Below, one piece after another: positions 31,875 to 39,883 of a DNA stretch of 41,489 bases (positions are counted from its first letter, which is position 1; each line of letters opens with the position of its first letter). The position numbers and the translations under genes are program-made. The stretch is taken from NCBI GenBank assembly GCA_016841325.1, contig JAENZJ010000028.1:1-41489 (forward strand). Reading direction: 5' to 3'. Source of the stretch: Thermincola carboxydiphila (GTDB taxonomy: Bacteria > Bacillota > Thermincolia > Thermincolales > UBA2595). The notes beneath the pieces are model-generated. The model had not been told where the DNA came from, ran no database searches, and saw nothing but the letters and a program-made list of their open reading frames with translations.

Positions 31875-32813
31875 TTAGTAAGCATTGGATTTCATGGCCT
31901 CATCCACAAAAGCGTTAAATCTCTTAACAGATTCGGGATGGCGCATGATAAAGATGTTGGCTCCGGCTATGGCAAATGTGGTGGCTGTGGTGGCTTCCCA
32001 CAGAATAGCCCGGTCAGCCTGCGGACCCCATTCGGGTACGTCTGCATCTTTGGCTTCTTTTGCCTTCCAAGCTTCCTGACCAATGAAGGCAACTATCGGA
32101 GTAGCCAGTGTCTTGTCACCGGTAAGGGCTCCCATACGGGCACGTTCCATAATGGAATATGCGTACTCGATACCGTAACCGAGTGCACCAACCAGAGGGT
32201 CAAATGCAATCCGGTCAAGGGGAAGTCCCATTTCGTTGATCAAGATGTTGAGCTGCTTGCAAAGGTTAATATCAAGCGGTGAAGATGCAATTACATAGTG
32301 CCCGTAACCATTGGCAGCAGCAGTTATGGATTTATAGTTATTGGCAGTAACACAGCCAATAAGGGCTTTTTTACCTTCCAGAGCCTCGGCGACTACAGGC
32401 AGAATTTCTCCATCCTTCTCCTCAACGCCGCAGCCGATTACAATCAGGGGTACATCAATAGCGTCAGCAACTGCCTTGGCAGTTTTGGCAACATCCTGGG
32501 CGCTGGCATTGTTCCAGTCCGGATGAGCGCTCATAAGCCTTAATGCTACCATGTCAGCTCCATATTCAACGACCTTCTTGGCCCATGCCACAGGGTCGTT
32601 AATTACATCGGCAAATGGCTCTTTCAGAATATCAGGATAATCCTTCGGTTCTGTATCAAAAACTTCCAAGGCAGTAACAGCCCTGTTTGGTATTTCACCT
32701 TCGAAATGCAGGAAGGGCAGTGTAGTTTCTCCACCAACCTTTAAACCTTGAGGACCATAGGCCTCTTCGGCAACTTTACTGGTCCATCTTTCTTTTGCTA
32801 TAGTAACAGCCAT
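31875..32813 (-). CDS. acsD: corrinoid iron-sulfur protein, small subunit (AcsD/CdhD)
   Basis: AcsD is the TIM-barrel small subunit of the corrinoid iron-sulfur protein. The 312-residue protein has the family segments GGETTLPFLHFEGEIPNRA, ALRLMSAHPDWNNA, GALGYGIEYAYSIMER and ILWEATTATTFAIAGANIF, and about the expected length. A strong ribosome site lies before the ATG. Between acsC and acsD are tandem palindromes. It complexes with AcsC and carries the corrinoid between methyltransferase and acetyl-CoA synthase. Confidence 0.93.
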   Translation of the reverse strand: MAVTIAKERWTSKVAEEAYGPQGLKVGGETTLPFLHFEGEIPNRAVTALEVFDTEPKDYPDILKEPFADVINDPVAWAKKVVEYGADMVALRLMSAHPDWNNASAQDVAKTAKAVADAIDVPLIVIGCGVEEKDGEILPVVAEALEGKKALIGCVTANNYKSITAAANGYGHYVIASSPLDINLCKQLNILINEMGLPLDRIAFDPLVGALGYGIEYAYSIMERARMGALTGDKTLATPIVAFIGQEAWKAKEAKDADVPEWGPQADRAILWEATTATTFAIAGANIFIMRHPESVKRFNAFVDEAMKSNAY

Positions 32814-32874
32814 TTCTTACGCTCCTTTCATGATCTCGTAATTTCCTTTTTCCAGCAAAATATCTTCATTCAAT

Positions 32875-32915
32875 ATTATCCTGCAGATAATTTGCAGCAT
32901 TATCCCGCAGATAAT
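32875..32915. repeat. tandem 24-bp palindromes between acsC and acsD
   Basis: Two copies of ATTATCCYGCAGATAAT, offset by exactly 24 bp (32875-32891 and 32899-32915), each an inverted repeat ATTATC/GATAAT around five bases. They lie just past the acsC stop codon and before acsD. Each can fold to a small hairpin, or the two copies can pair with each other. They could be protein-binding half-sites or RNA processing elements. No T-tract is present. Confidence 0.55.
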
Positions 32916-32918
32916 AAT

Positions 32919-34256
32919 TTACTGATTCCATTGCTGTTTGAAAAAGCTATTGATACCGGCAGACTCACGAGGTCCTACAAGAACCTGGCAACCGGTAAGC
33001 TCTGCTGTCTGTCCGCTCAGAACAGCTACACCGCCGGGGATAATGATCTTATTGTGGTTTACTTTTTCCATAATACCCAGCTTCTTCAGGGTGTCAGCAA
33101 TTGATTCCGGACTAAACTTGCCTGCAGCCCATGCTGTAAGTACAGATATACCGTCTGTGTCAACCGGAATAATGTACGCAGGAACGCGCGCAGCCTCAGT
33201 ATCACCGGCAATACAGAAGTAACTGAGTGAGAAGTTCGTGGTAACAAGCACAGGTGAATCCGGACCCGGGTTAAGTATTTCGTAAACCTTGGATTCAACA
33301 GCAATCGGTTTCTGCGGGTCGGTGTAGATGTTCAGACGCAGAGTGATAACCGGCAGAATATGCTCGGGTTCTGCGCTGTTGACTACAACAATACCTGCAT
33401 ACTTGGCAACATATGTGCTGGCATACAGAGATTCCATTATCGGGTCATCATTGTTGGCAAAAGCAATTGTAGGATATCCTAACGGACGGAACAGTTTAAG
33501 AGCCTGCCTTCTGATCTGGGTCTGGTCTGCAATAACCTTGGAAAGCTCGCGAGCCCCGGAATCAAGAATAAGATTCTTGTAACCGAGTGCCACTACCTTT
33601 TCTACAGTTTCAGCCAGACTGTTCAAATCAGAACCCTTAACTACGAGAGGAGCTTCATATTTTTTGGCCAGGGCTGTCATTGCCTCATAGTTGCCGGCAT
33701 CAGCGGCATATACTACCGGCTTGTTGGCACCGGCCACATCAAGGGCTTTTTCCATGGCTGCAGCATCACCTGAGATAAGTAACAGCGGATAAGCTGTGTT
33801 ATCCTGGACAAGTTTAACTGTATCGGCAAACTTGGCAGCATCACCGGAATCATTGGCCACAGCAACCATATTAACCTCATGAACCTGACCTACGCGGTCA
33901 AAAACCAGTTTGTTTATCTTGTCAACTTTGGCTTTTACCTCATCAGCGCTCATATTGTCATTAACCTGGATAGCAATACCTGTGGGATGCTCAAATCTCT
34001 TGTCATGGCGGAACATAACGGTTTCATTACCGATTTCGAAGGCCTTTTCGCCCGCACCAATCTTAACCAAAGCTACCGGAGGTGCAGAAGCCGAATCAAG
34101 TGCCTCACGGGCAGCATCACTTACGTAAGGACAAGCATCCAGACTTGCCTTACCGGCAGCCAGCTGCATGGCAAATGCCAGACAGGTCGGCTGACCACAT
34201 TCTTTACAATTCTTCTTGGGCAGTTGTTTGAAAATCTCTAATCCTGTTAAACCCAT
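32919..34256 (-). CDS. acsC: corrinoid iron-sulfur protein, large subunit (AcsC/CdhE)
   Basis: AcsC carries the 4Fe-4S cluster that reduces the corrinoid and the C-terminal corrinoid-binding domain. The 445-residue protein starts MGLTGLEIFKQLPKKNCKECGQPTC, with cluster Cys in NCKECG...C and CPY. The ATG at 34256 has AAAGGAGATTGGAG just upstream; a longer frame from 34337 covers an intergenic hairpin and is rejected. The length matches the well-studied acetogen protein. Confidence 0.93.
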   Translation of the reverse strand: MGLTGLEIFKQLPKKNCKECGQPTCLAFAMQLAAGKASLDACPYVSDAAREALDSASAPPVALVKIGAGEKAFEIGNETVMFRHDKRFEHPTGIAIQVNDNMSADEVKAKVDKINKLVFDRVGQVHEVNMVAVANDSGDAAKFADTVKLVQDNTAYPLLLISGDAAAMEKALDVAGANKPVVYAADAGNYEAMTALAKKYEAPLVVKGSDLNSLAETVEKVVALGYKNLILDSGARELSKVIADQTQIRRQALKLFRPLGYPTIAFANNDDPIMESLYASTYVAKYAGIVVVNSAEPEHILPVITLRLNIYTDPQKPIAVESKVYEILNPGPDSPVLVTTNFSLSYFCIAGDTEAARVPAYIIPVDTDGISVLTAWAAGKFSPESIADTLKKLGIMEKVNHNKIIIPGGVAVLSGQTAELTGCQVLVGPRESAGINSFFKQQWNQ

Positions 34257-34301
34257 TCTCCAATCTCCTTTCCCTACTGTATTGGTTGTATTTTTATATA
34301 T

Positions 34302-34341
34302 TTGGTTGATACAGCCGCTTTTATGCGACTGTATCAACCAA
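34302..34341. other. long hairpin in the acsB-acsC gap
   Basis: TTGGTTGATACAG (34302-34314) pairs perfectly with CTGTATCAACCAA (34329-34341), 13 pairs; after one C-A mismatch, three more pairs (CGC/GCG) close a six-base loop. Related TTGGTTG and CAACCAA copies flank it. It lies between the acsB stop and the acsC ribosome site. On the minus strand no T-run follows, so it is probably not a terminator; it may set the acsB:acsC ratio by stabilising or cutting the message. Confidence 0.65.
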
Positions 34342-34370
34342 TTTTAATACAGCGTATAAACTGCAACCAA

Positions 34371-36575
34371 CTACATCAATGGATCCATAGTCAGTGCAGG
34401 GTGTCCTTTTTCCTCCAGGAACGGAAGAATCTCTTCACCGGTAACACCGACAGTCTCATCAGCAATCTTGTCTACAAAGTCACGACCGAGTCCGTCCTCT
34501 TCAGCTCTCTCTTCGAGAATCTCACGAAGTGATTCCTTCAGGGCCTTGGGCATCCAAACCAGGCGGCCCAAACCACCGTCTGCCTTGATAAACTTCCGGG
34601 AACCGAAGTATGCTTTACCGATTCCCATAAATCCTGGCATCTGGGCGCCACCGCCGCAGGTACCTGCCAGGGTTGAGAAGTTCATCCCACAGGGGGTCAT
34701 CCCGGAGTGTTCCCGGTTAACCACCATGAAACCATTGGCTTCCGGAACCATTGTCATGATAACCTCAAAGCATCCGCAGGAGGTCATCGGGTTATCCATA
34801 ATTGTATAGAAGTTAACTGCCTCAACAGTTCTTTGGGAGTTCTGGTAAATAAACTCATTGAATGCTTTCCACTGTCCCTTAACCTCATCAATGCACTCAC
34901 CCTTGGGTATGGGAACATTGGCGCCATGGGGGTTGATCTCATAAGCGGCCTTGGCATCAAGCCAGGAAACGGCACCACAGAGACCTACCCGCTCAGGAGC
35001 AACAACACATACATGAGTCGGTGCGAATGACTGACAAAGAGTACAGGAATAGAATTCTTCAACACCTTCATCAGTCAGCTCGCGGAGACGGGCATCACGC
35101 GCATTGTACTTCTCACGGGCAAACTCACGGCGCTTGAGTACTTCTTCCTCATCTGTAATCAGGTCGATTTGAACCCGGTCAACAATTGCCGGGAACTCGG
35201 CCTTAAACTTGGCATAAAGCAGTGTTCCCAGGTGCTCCAGGCGGAAGCCTTTGGCAAATGCATCCTTGGTAAACCGCAGCCAGTTCAGGTCACGCTGGGC
35301 AACGTGCCAGATACCTTCACCATAGTTGGTGAAATAGTGAATCCGGCGCTCCAAAACAGGCTCAAAGTCTGTCTGCATCTTACGTCCATAAATCTTAACA
35401 TGGATTCCCAGGGGCATCCTGCCACCCTCTTCACCCAGTGTATCAATATCCGGACCTATTACGGTAATCTTACCGTCTTCGATGTCATCTCCCACCATTT
35501 CAACCAATTCGAATCCAGGGGTACGTCCGCCGCCGAACTCGCAGTACATATCTCCCTTACGGACAGTCTCACCCTCAAAGGCAGGACCGTGGTTGATGGG
35601 GATGTCAATATCAATGTTAGTAAGCTTGATACCGCGTACCTCGAGAGCAACCTGGACAATCTTGTCATAATCCGGCTCAGAGATAAACCAGTCAGGAATC
35701 TGCTCATCTTCGGCCATGGGCTGGTCAGTGATAACCGGGAAACCGGTCCAGATGGCACCCGCACAGGCAGCATCCTTAACAAAGTCATGCTCACCCAGGT
35801 AGAGAATGAAAGCGAGAACACGACGACGCTGGTAATCTCTCTGGGCATCCCTGAGTCCGGCCTTGATACCACCGAACATCATACCGGCACGGAGAGCGTA
35901 GTTGGCAGCGTGGACGACCTGGGTAAAGTTACCCAGCGGGAATGCGATATAATCAACACCAAGCTTAACGTTTTCTTCCAGCAGCTGCTCAATTATCTCA
36001 TCACAGAGGAAGAGCATCAGGCCTTTACCCATCATATCGGCAACAATCTTGGCTGCTGCCTTGCTGTCTTTGGCACGGCCCACGATAACAGCTTCACCGG
36101 GGATGGTCCAGTCAACCATTTTAATACCATAGGAACGGACTACCGGGTCGCCGAGAAAACCTGTCCAGGGGGCAACATGGAGCGGGTTTTCGGGACTGTA
36201 ATCAATATACCTGATCACCTCAATAATATCAGCTGCATACCAGGTTGATTCACCGTTTAACCTATACTGGGCAAAGGTAAGTTCTTCGGTAATCTGGTTG
36301 CGCATCCTGTTCAGGATAGGAACCATATCCCCGAGTGTCCTTACTTCTTCACCACTCATACAGCGGATAACAGGAACAAAATAAGCTGTATCAGGATACC
36401 CGACGGCCTTATCCTTACCATATTTCTGGATGGCCCGGGTTAATAGAATTTCAGCGTAACTGACAGCGGTAATAGCGCCTTTGTAAGCTCTCCTGAACAT
36501 TTTAACAGGCTCTTTGCCTTCCATCGCTTTTTCCGCATCTTCATATATCTGCTCAAAGTTGAGTTCTTCTGACAT
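34371..36575 (-). CDS. acsB: acetyl-CoA synthase, CO-methylating (AcsB)
   Basis: AcsB makes acetyl-CoA from CO, the corrinoid methyl and CoA at its nickel-iron A-cluster. The protein has 734 residues, slightly longer than the ~729-residue acetogen form. A-cluster ligands are visible: SCTLC...THVC...RVGLC (about residues 511-533) and the CGC motif at Cys600/Cys602. The N-terminal CODH-contact and middle domains look complete. AGGAGG precedes the ATG. It is 33 bp after acsA, so the CODH/ACS pair is made together. Confidence 0.94.
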   Translation of the reverse strand: MSEELNFEQIYEDAEKAMEGKEPVKMFRRAYKGAITAVSYAEILLTRAIQKYGKDKAVGYPDTAYFVPVIRCMSGEEVRTLGDMVPILNRMRNQITEELTFAQYRLNGESTWYAADIIEVIRYIDYSPENPLHVAPWTGFLGDPVVRSYGIKMVDWTIPGEAVIVGRAKDSKAAAKIVADMMGKGLMLFLCDEIIEQLLEENVKLGVDYIAFPLGNFTQVVHAANYALRAGMMFGGIKAGLRDAQRDYQRRRVLAFILYLGEHDFVKDAACAGAIWTGFPVITDQPMAEDEQIPDWFISEPDYDKIVQVALEVRGIKLTNIDIDIPINHGPAFEGETVRKGDMYCEFGGGRTPGFELVEMVGDDIEDGKITVIGPDIDTLGEEGGRMPLGIHVKIYGRKMQTDFEPVLERRIHYFTNYGEGIWHVAQRDLNWLRFTKDAFAKGFRLEHLGTLLYAKFKAEFPAIVDRVQIDLITDEEEVLKRREFAREKYNARDARLRELTDEGVEEFYSCTLCQSFAPTHVCVVAPERVGLCGAVSWLDAKAAYEINPHGANVPIPKGECIDEVKGQWKAFNEFIYQNSQRTVEAVNFYTIMDNPMTSCGCFEVIMTMVPEANGFMVVNREHSGMTPCGMNFSTLAGTCGGGAQMPGFMGIGKAYFGSRKFIKADGGLGRLVWMPKALKESLREILEERAEEDGLGRDFVDKIADETVGVTGEEILPFLEEKGHPALTMDPLM

Positions 36576-36608
36576 TCTTGTTCCTCCTTTCGAATTTCGG
36601 AATACGAA

Positions 36609-38621
36609 TTAGTAGTTCTGGCATAAATCGGTTTCGAATCTCTCGGCAGTCTTCTTATGGATACCGAGCTTCCAGGTGCGGTATTCAAGCGCACTCAGCA
36701 TCTTTTCTGCAGCAACCTTGTGGTCTACTTCAAAGATGAAGTAACCGCCATATACGTCACTGGCAATCTGGGTACAGATGCTGTAGAAGAGGTCACTGCC
36801 CTCAACCGGAGGCAGAACACCGACATGAACCGGCATCCCAAGGGTTACACACCAGCAGCCGATAGCAACGGCTTTACCGGACATAGCTTCCGGAGCTGAA
36901 GCAACCCAAGGTACCTTTGGAGTATCTACTCCCAATTCATTTGCCATATCCATCAACAGGTCGGAGGCACGGGTATTGTCAACACAGGATCCCATATGGA
37001 ATACTGCCGGCAGATTTTCTTTGGCTTTACCGTCAAACTGTGACAGGAATGCCTTCAGGCCATCTCCGCAAAGGGAATCTCTGTTGGCAGGGTCAAGAAT
37101 GCCCAACTTAGCGTAAGACTGGGCGGCACAGCCGGTAGCAACTACAAATACGTCATTTTTCAGCATTTCCTTAACTATACCGATATGATTTTCATCCTGA
37201 ACGCCCTTCAGGTTGTTGCAGCCAGCAAACAAAGCAACACCCTTAACCTGGCCGGACTGAATGGCATCGGTAAGAACCTTTACAGGGTTGCCGGGATTAA
37301 CGGTCGCAAATATTTCATAAAGAGCTTCCAGACTGAATCCGGCAACAACCTTGTTCTTTAGTTCAGGTACATAAACTCTTGAAGCATCACGTTCTTTATA
37401 TGATGCAATAGCTACCCTGACAATCTCCTTGGCATCTTCCATAGCTGATTCCACGTTAAACGGAACATGCATGGTGCCGGGAAGCTTGGCGATGGGCTGG
37501 GTAGTAACGATCTTGGTATGGAAACACTTGGCTGCTGTGGTCAGTCCGGGCATAATGCACTGGACGTCAACTACCATAAGGTCTATAGCGCCTGTTGTGA
37601 TAGCAAGTTCCTGAGAACTGAAGGAAGTTGCAATGGGAACACCCTGACGCATGAGGACTTCGTTACCTGTACAGCAGATACCGGACAGCTGGATTCCGGC
37701 AGCTCCGGCTTCCTTAGCTTCACCTTCAAGTTCACGGGCAGCGGCAACAATCATTTCACTCAGCAGCGGGTTATGTCCGTGCAGAATTATGTTGATTTTG
37801 TCCTTATCAATTACACCAAGGTTAGCTTCAGAAACAACCGGTTCCGGAGTACCAAAGAGAATATCTGAGAAGTCGGTACCGATATGCATTCCTGTATAGT
37901 CAGCCATAGCGGCCCTTAAGGCGCTGAAGGTGATATTAACAGGGTCATTGTCCTGGCCGACATGTGCCTGTGCCAACAGGTCTGCCAGTGCTGACTGGAT
38001 GCCGTTAGGAGTGATGTTGCAGTCATCAAGCTTCTGTTTACGGCCTTCGGTAATAGTAGTAGTAGTCCAGACACATTCACCCATATCGGTGAGAATCTCG
38101 AAATCCTTAAGAGCCAGCCTGGCAACTTCTTTGGCGATTTCGATATCAGACTTGCCTTCAGTGGATACACCGACTCTCTGGGCAACCTTATAAAGCTTTT
38201 TGGGATCAGTAATCTTATAATCACTGGCTTTGCCTTCTGCCATTTCAAGTACTGTATGGGCCATATGGCGGGCATGCTCACAGTGAGCAGCAGCACCGGT
38301 CAGGAGCATAGTACCGGTACTCCGGGCGGCAATCGTCCAGGCATCGGCACCACAAATCCCCTTGCTCTTGGGTCCGGTATCAGCAGTTACACGGCAGGGT
38401 CCCATCATACAGAACCTGCAGCAGGTCCCTTTATATCCGAACTGGCACTGAGGCTGTTGTGCAACGGCACGGTCAAAAGCAGTAATAATACCGTATTCCT
38501 GTGCCTTGTCAATCATCTCGAGAGCAGCCGGGTCAGAAGTACGCTTAACGTTCTTGGGTTCAAATACTCTGGGTGCATCTGACGGTTTGCAGGTATGGTT
38601 TGGGTCTTTAAATCTTGGCAT
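36609..38621 (-). CDS. acsA: carbon monoxide dehydrogenase catalytic subunit (AcsA/CooS)
   Basis: Nickel-dependent CODH reduces CO2 to CO or oxidises CO. The 670-residue protein starts MPRFKDPNHTC. The N-terminal Cys set for clusters D and B is CQFGYKGTCCRFCMMGPCR. The C-cluster ligands lie in GICCTGNE, ALFAGCNN, VATGCAAQ and GSCVDN. The C-terminal CWCVTLG element is present. ATG at 38621 has AAGGAGG nine bases upstream; a longer in-frame start at 38735 lacks one. Being followed by acsB it is the CODH of a CODH/ACS complex rather than a stand-alone CooS. Confidence 0.94.
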   Translation of the reverse strand: MPRFKDPNHTCKPSDAPRVFEPKNVKRTSDPAALEMIDKAQEYGIITAFDRAVAQQPQCQFGYKGTCCRFCMMGPCRVTADTGPKSKGICGADAWTIAARSTGTMLLTGAAAHCEHARHMAHTVLEMAEGKASDYKITDPKKLYKVAQRVGVSTEGKSDIEIAKEVARLALKDFEILTDMGECVWTTTTITEGRKQKLDDCNITPNGIQSALADLLAQAHVGQDNDPVNITFSALRAAMADYTGMHIGTDFSDILFGTPEPVVSEANLGVIDKDKINIILHGHNPLLSEMIVAAARELEGEAKEAGAAGIQLSGICCTGNEVLMRQGVPIATSFSSQELAITTGAIDLMVVDVQCIMPGLTTAAKCFHTKIVTTQPIAKLPGTMHVPFNVESAMEDAKEIVRVAIASYKERDASRVYVPELKNKVVAGFSLEALYEIFATVNPGNPVKVLTDAIQSGQVKGVALFAGCNNLKGVQDENHIGIVKEMLKNDVFVVATGCAAQSYAKLGILDPANRDSLCGDGLKAFLSQFDGKAKENLPAVFHMGSCVDNTRASDLLMDMANELGVDTPKVPWVASAPEAMSGKAVAIGCWCVTLGMPVHVGVLPPVEGSDLFYSICTQIASDVYGGYFIFEVDHKVAAEKMLSALEYRTWKLGIHKKTAERFETDLCQNY

Positions 38622-38656
38622 TAACTTTAACCTCCTTAAAATGATTTTGTGCCCCT

Positions 38657-38719
38657 CTTTCTTTTCTCTGCCAGGCCTGTATTTATCTAATGTTGCCCGG
38701 TCTCTAAAGGAAAAGAAAG
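38657..38719. other. inverted repeat in the cooC-acsA gap
   Basis: CTTTCTTTTC (38657-38666) and GAAAAGAAAG (38710-38719) are perfect 10-bp inverted copies separated by 43 bp, within the 136-bp cooC-acsA gap. The arms are purine/pyrimidine-rich, so chance is a concern. The stem could tie the acsA 5' region to cooC. No other recognisable site is in this gap apart from the acsA ribosome site. Confidence 0.35.
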
Positions 38720-38757
38720 AAAAAATTAATAACACATGCTGCTAAAACTTCCCCCTA

Positions 38758-39534
38758 TCAATCCACCTCCCGTAGTAGTTTTTCATGAATCTCTTTCATG
38801 CTCCCGAGCAGGACTCCTCCCAACTCTGCGGCCGGGCCGCTTTCCATGGAGCTTTCCCATATATCATCATCAAAAGGAATAAATCCGAGAATCTTATCAT
38901 CTCCTAAATTATTCCGGATAAATTCCTTTTCTTTTTCGTTCCTGACCTTGTTAGCAACAAATTTAACCTTCCGGATCCCCAGGTCGTTGGCCAGTTTTTC
39001 AACTAATAAGGCTGTATTAACACTGTTTTTACTGGGTTCAACCACCACTAACATAATATCGACACTTCTGGCTGTGCCCCTGGTAAGGTGCTCTATCCCG
39101 GCACCCATATCAAGAATGACAGCACTTTCTTTATCAAAAAGAAGTCCGGACATCAGGGCATGCAGAAAGGAGTTCTCCCGGCAGTAGCAGGCAGTCCCCC
39201 CCTGTTTAATGCCACCCATCCGGAGAAAATTAATATTACCCATGGGGATGCTGTATTCACTTAAAATATCGTCAACATCCGGATTTAATGCAAAAAAGGC
39301 CCCCCCTCCACTGCTCTTCTCATCAATAAGTTCTTTCATCTCCACCAGAGGTTTAAGGTTACGGACCTGCTCATCAGGTATGCCGACAGCGGCTGCCAGA
39401 CATGCATCGGGGTCCGCATCAACAGCATAAACCTTCTTATGGGAGTCAGAGAGAAGCTTTGCCAGTGTAGATGCGACAGTTGTTTTACCTACTCCGCCTT
39501 TTCCTGATACTGCAATTTTAATCAATAACTTCAC
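38758..39534 (-). CDS. cooC: CODH nickel-insertion ATPase (CooC)
   Basis: CooC is the MinD-family ATPase that delivers nickel to CODH. The 258-residue protein has the deviant Walker A GKGGVGKTT near residues 11-19, a Walker B-like VILDMGAGIEHL, and the metal-binding CxC motif in GGTACYCREN. The GTG at 39534 is listed; a TTG three codons on (39525), after GGGGTGA, is an alternative. It is the first gene of the acs operon, 136 bp before acsA. Confidence 0.9.
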   Translation of the reverse strand: MKLLIKIAVSGKGGVGKTTVASTLAKLLSDSHKKVYAVDADPDACLAAAVGIPDEQVRNLKPLVEMKELIDEKSSGGGAFFALNPDVDDILSEYSIPMGNINFLRMGGIKQGGTACYCRENSFLHALMSGLLFDKESAVILDMGAGIEHLTRGTARSVDIMLVVVEPSKNSVNTALLVEKLANDLGIRKVKFVANKVRNEKEKEFIRNNLGDDKILGFIPFDDDIWESSMESGPAAELGGVLLGSMKEIHEKLLREVD

Positions 39535-39666
39535 CCCATCCTTAAAATAATTTACCGTGACTATAGTACATCGACTGCAACAATACCTATTGTTTGGGTA
39601 TTCAAAAGATTCTCACTTTTTAAAACTTTCTACATAAATACCACAAATCCTTCTGGGGGTTATATA

Positions 39667-39694
39667 ATTATAAAAGTTGTAAATCCTTTGTGAA
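39667..39694 (-). promoter_or_regulatory. candidate sigma-A promoter of the cooC-acs operon
   Basis: On the minus strand TTCACA (39689-39694) and a perfect TATAAT (39667-39672) are 16 bp apart. Transcription would begin near 39660, leaving about 125 bases of leader before cooC. This region (39535-39883) is AT-rich and gene-free; other weaker hexamers, such as TATATT at 39700-39705 and an extended -10 TGTGATAAT overlapping the operator below, are also present. Confidence 0.5.
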
Positions 39695-39755
39695 TCGTGA
39701 ATATAAAAGGGTTTCGACAGAAAATTCTAAATTCCTTCTCGGTTGAAAAAATTTA

Positions 39756-39781
39756 TTGAAGTGAATATTATCACAATTCAA
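39756..39781. promoter_or_regulatory. CRP/FNR-family operator-like palindrome upstream of cooC
   Basis: On the minus strand TGTGA and TCACT are separated by six bases (39760-39775), the class TGTGA-N6-TCACW used by CRP, B. subtilis Fnr and similar regulators. An outer pair TTGAA (39756-39760) and TTCAA (39777-39781) adds symmetry. Its centre is ~108 bp upstream of the start suggested by the 39667 promoter, ~75 bp upstream of one driven from 39700, and an extended -10 (TGTGATAAT) lies inside it. The position suits redox or CO control of the acs operon, but no regulator gene is in the window. Confidence 0.5.
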
Positions 39782-39810
39782 CCCTGTAATTTACATTTCT
39801 CTGTTAATCA

Positions 39811-39834
39811 AAAATAAAGACCCCCCTGGGGTTA
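39811..39834 (-). terminator. candidate terminator of the phosphatase-like gene
   Basis: On the minus strand ACCCC (39828-39832) and GGGGT (39820-39824) form a short five-pair stem with a three-base loop, followed by CTTTATTTTT. It lies about 50 bp past the stop of the 39884-41089 gene. The stem is short, so the call is tentative. Confidence 0.5.
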
Positions 39835-39883
39835 TTTGGTAATTTACCGGACATCTGGTATTTACCGGCATCAACAAAAATAG

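Noticed and set aside
34257..34337. Upstream start of acsC at 34337
   Set aside because: It would translate through the hairpin region, while ATG 34256 has a strong ribosome site and the family start.
35169..36248. Long plus-strand open frame antisense to acsB (359 codons)
   Set aside because: It is a mirror of the strongly biased acsB codons, with no ribosome site or recognisable domain.
38622..38735. Upstream start of acsA at 38735
   Set aside because: The added residues are not family-like, and ATG 38621 has AAGGAGG and begins MPRFKDP.
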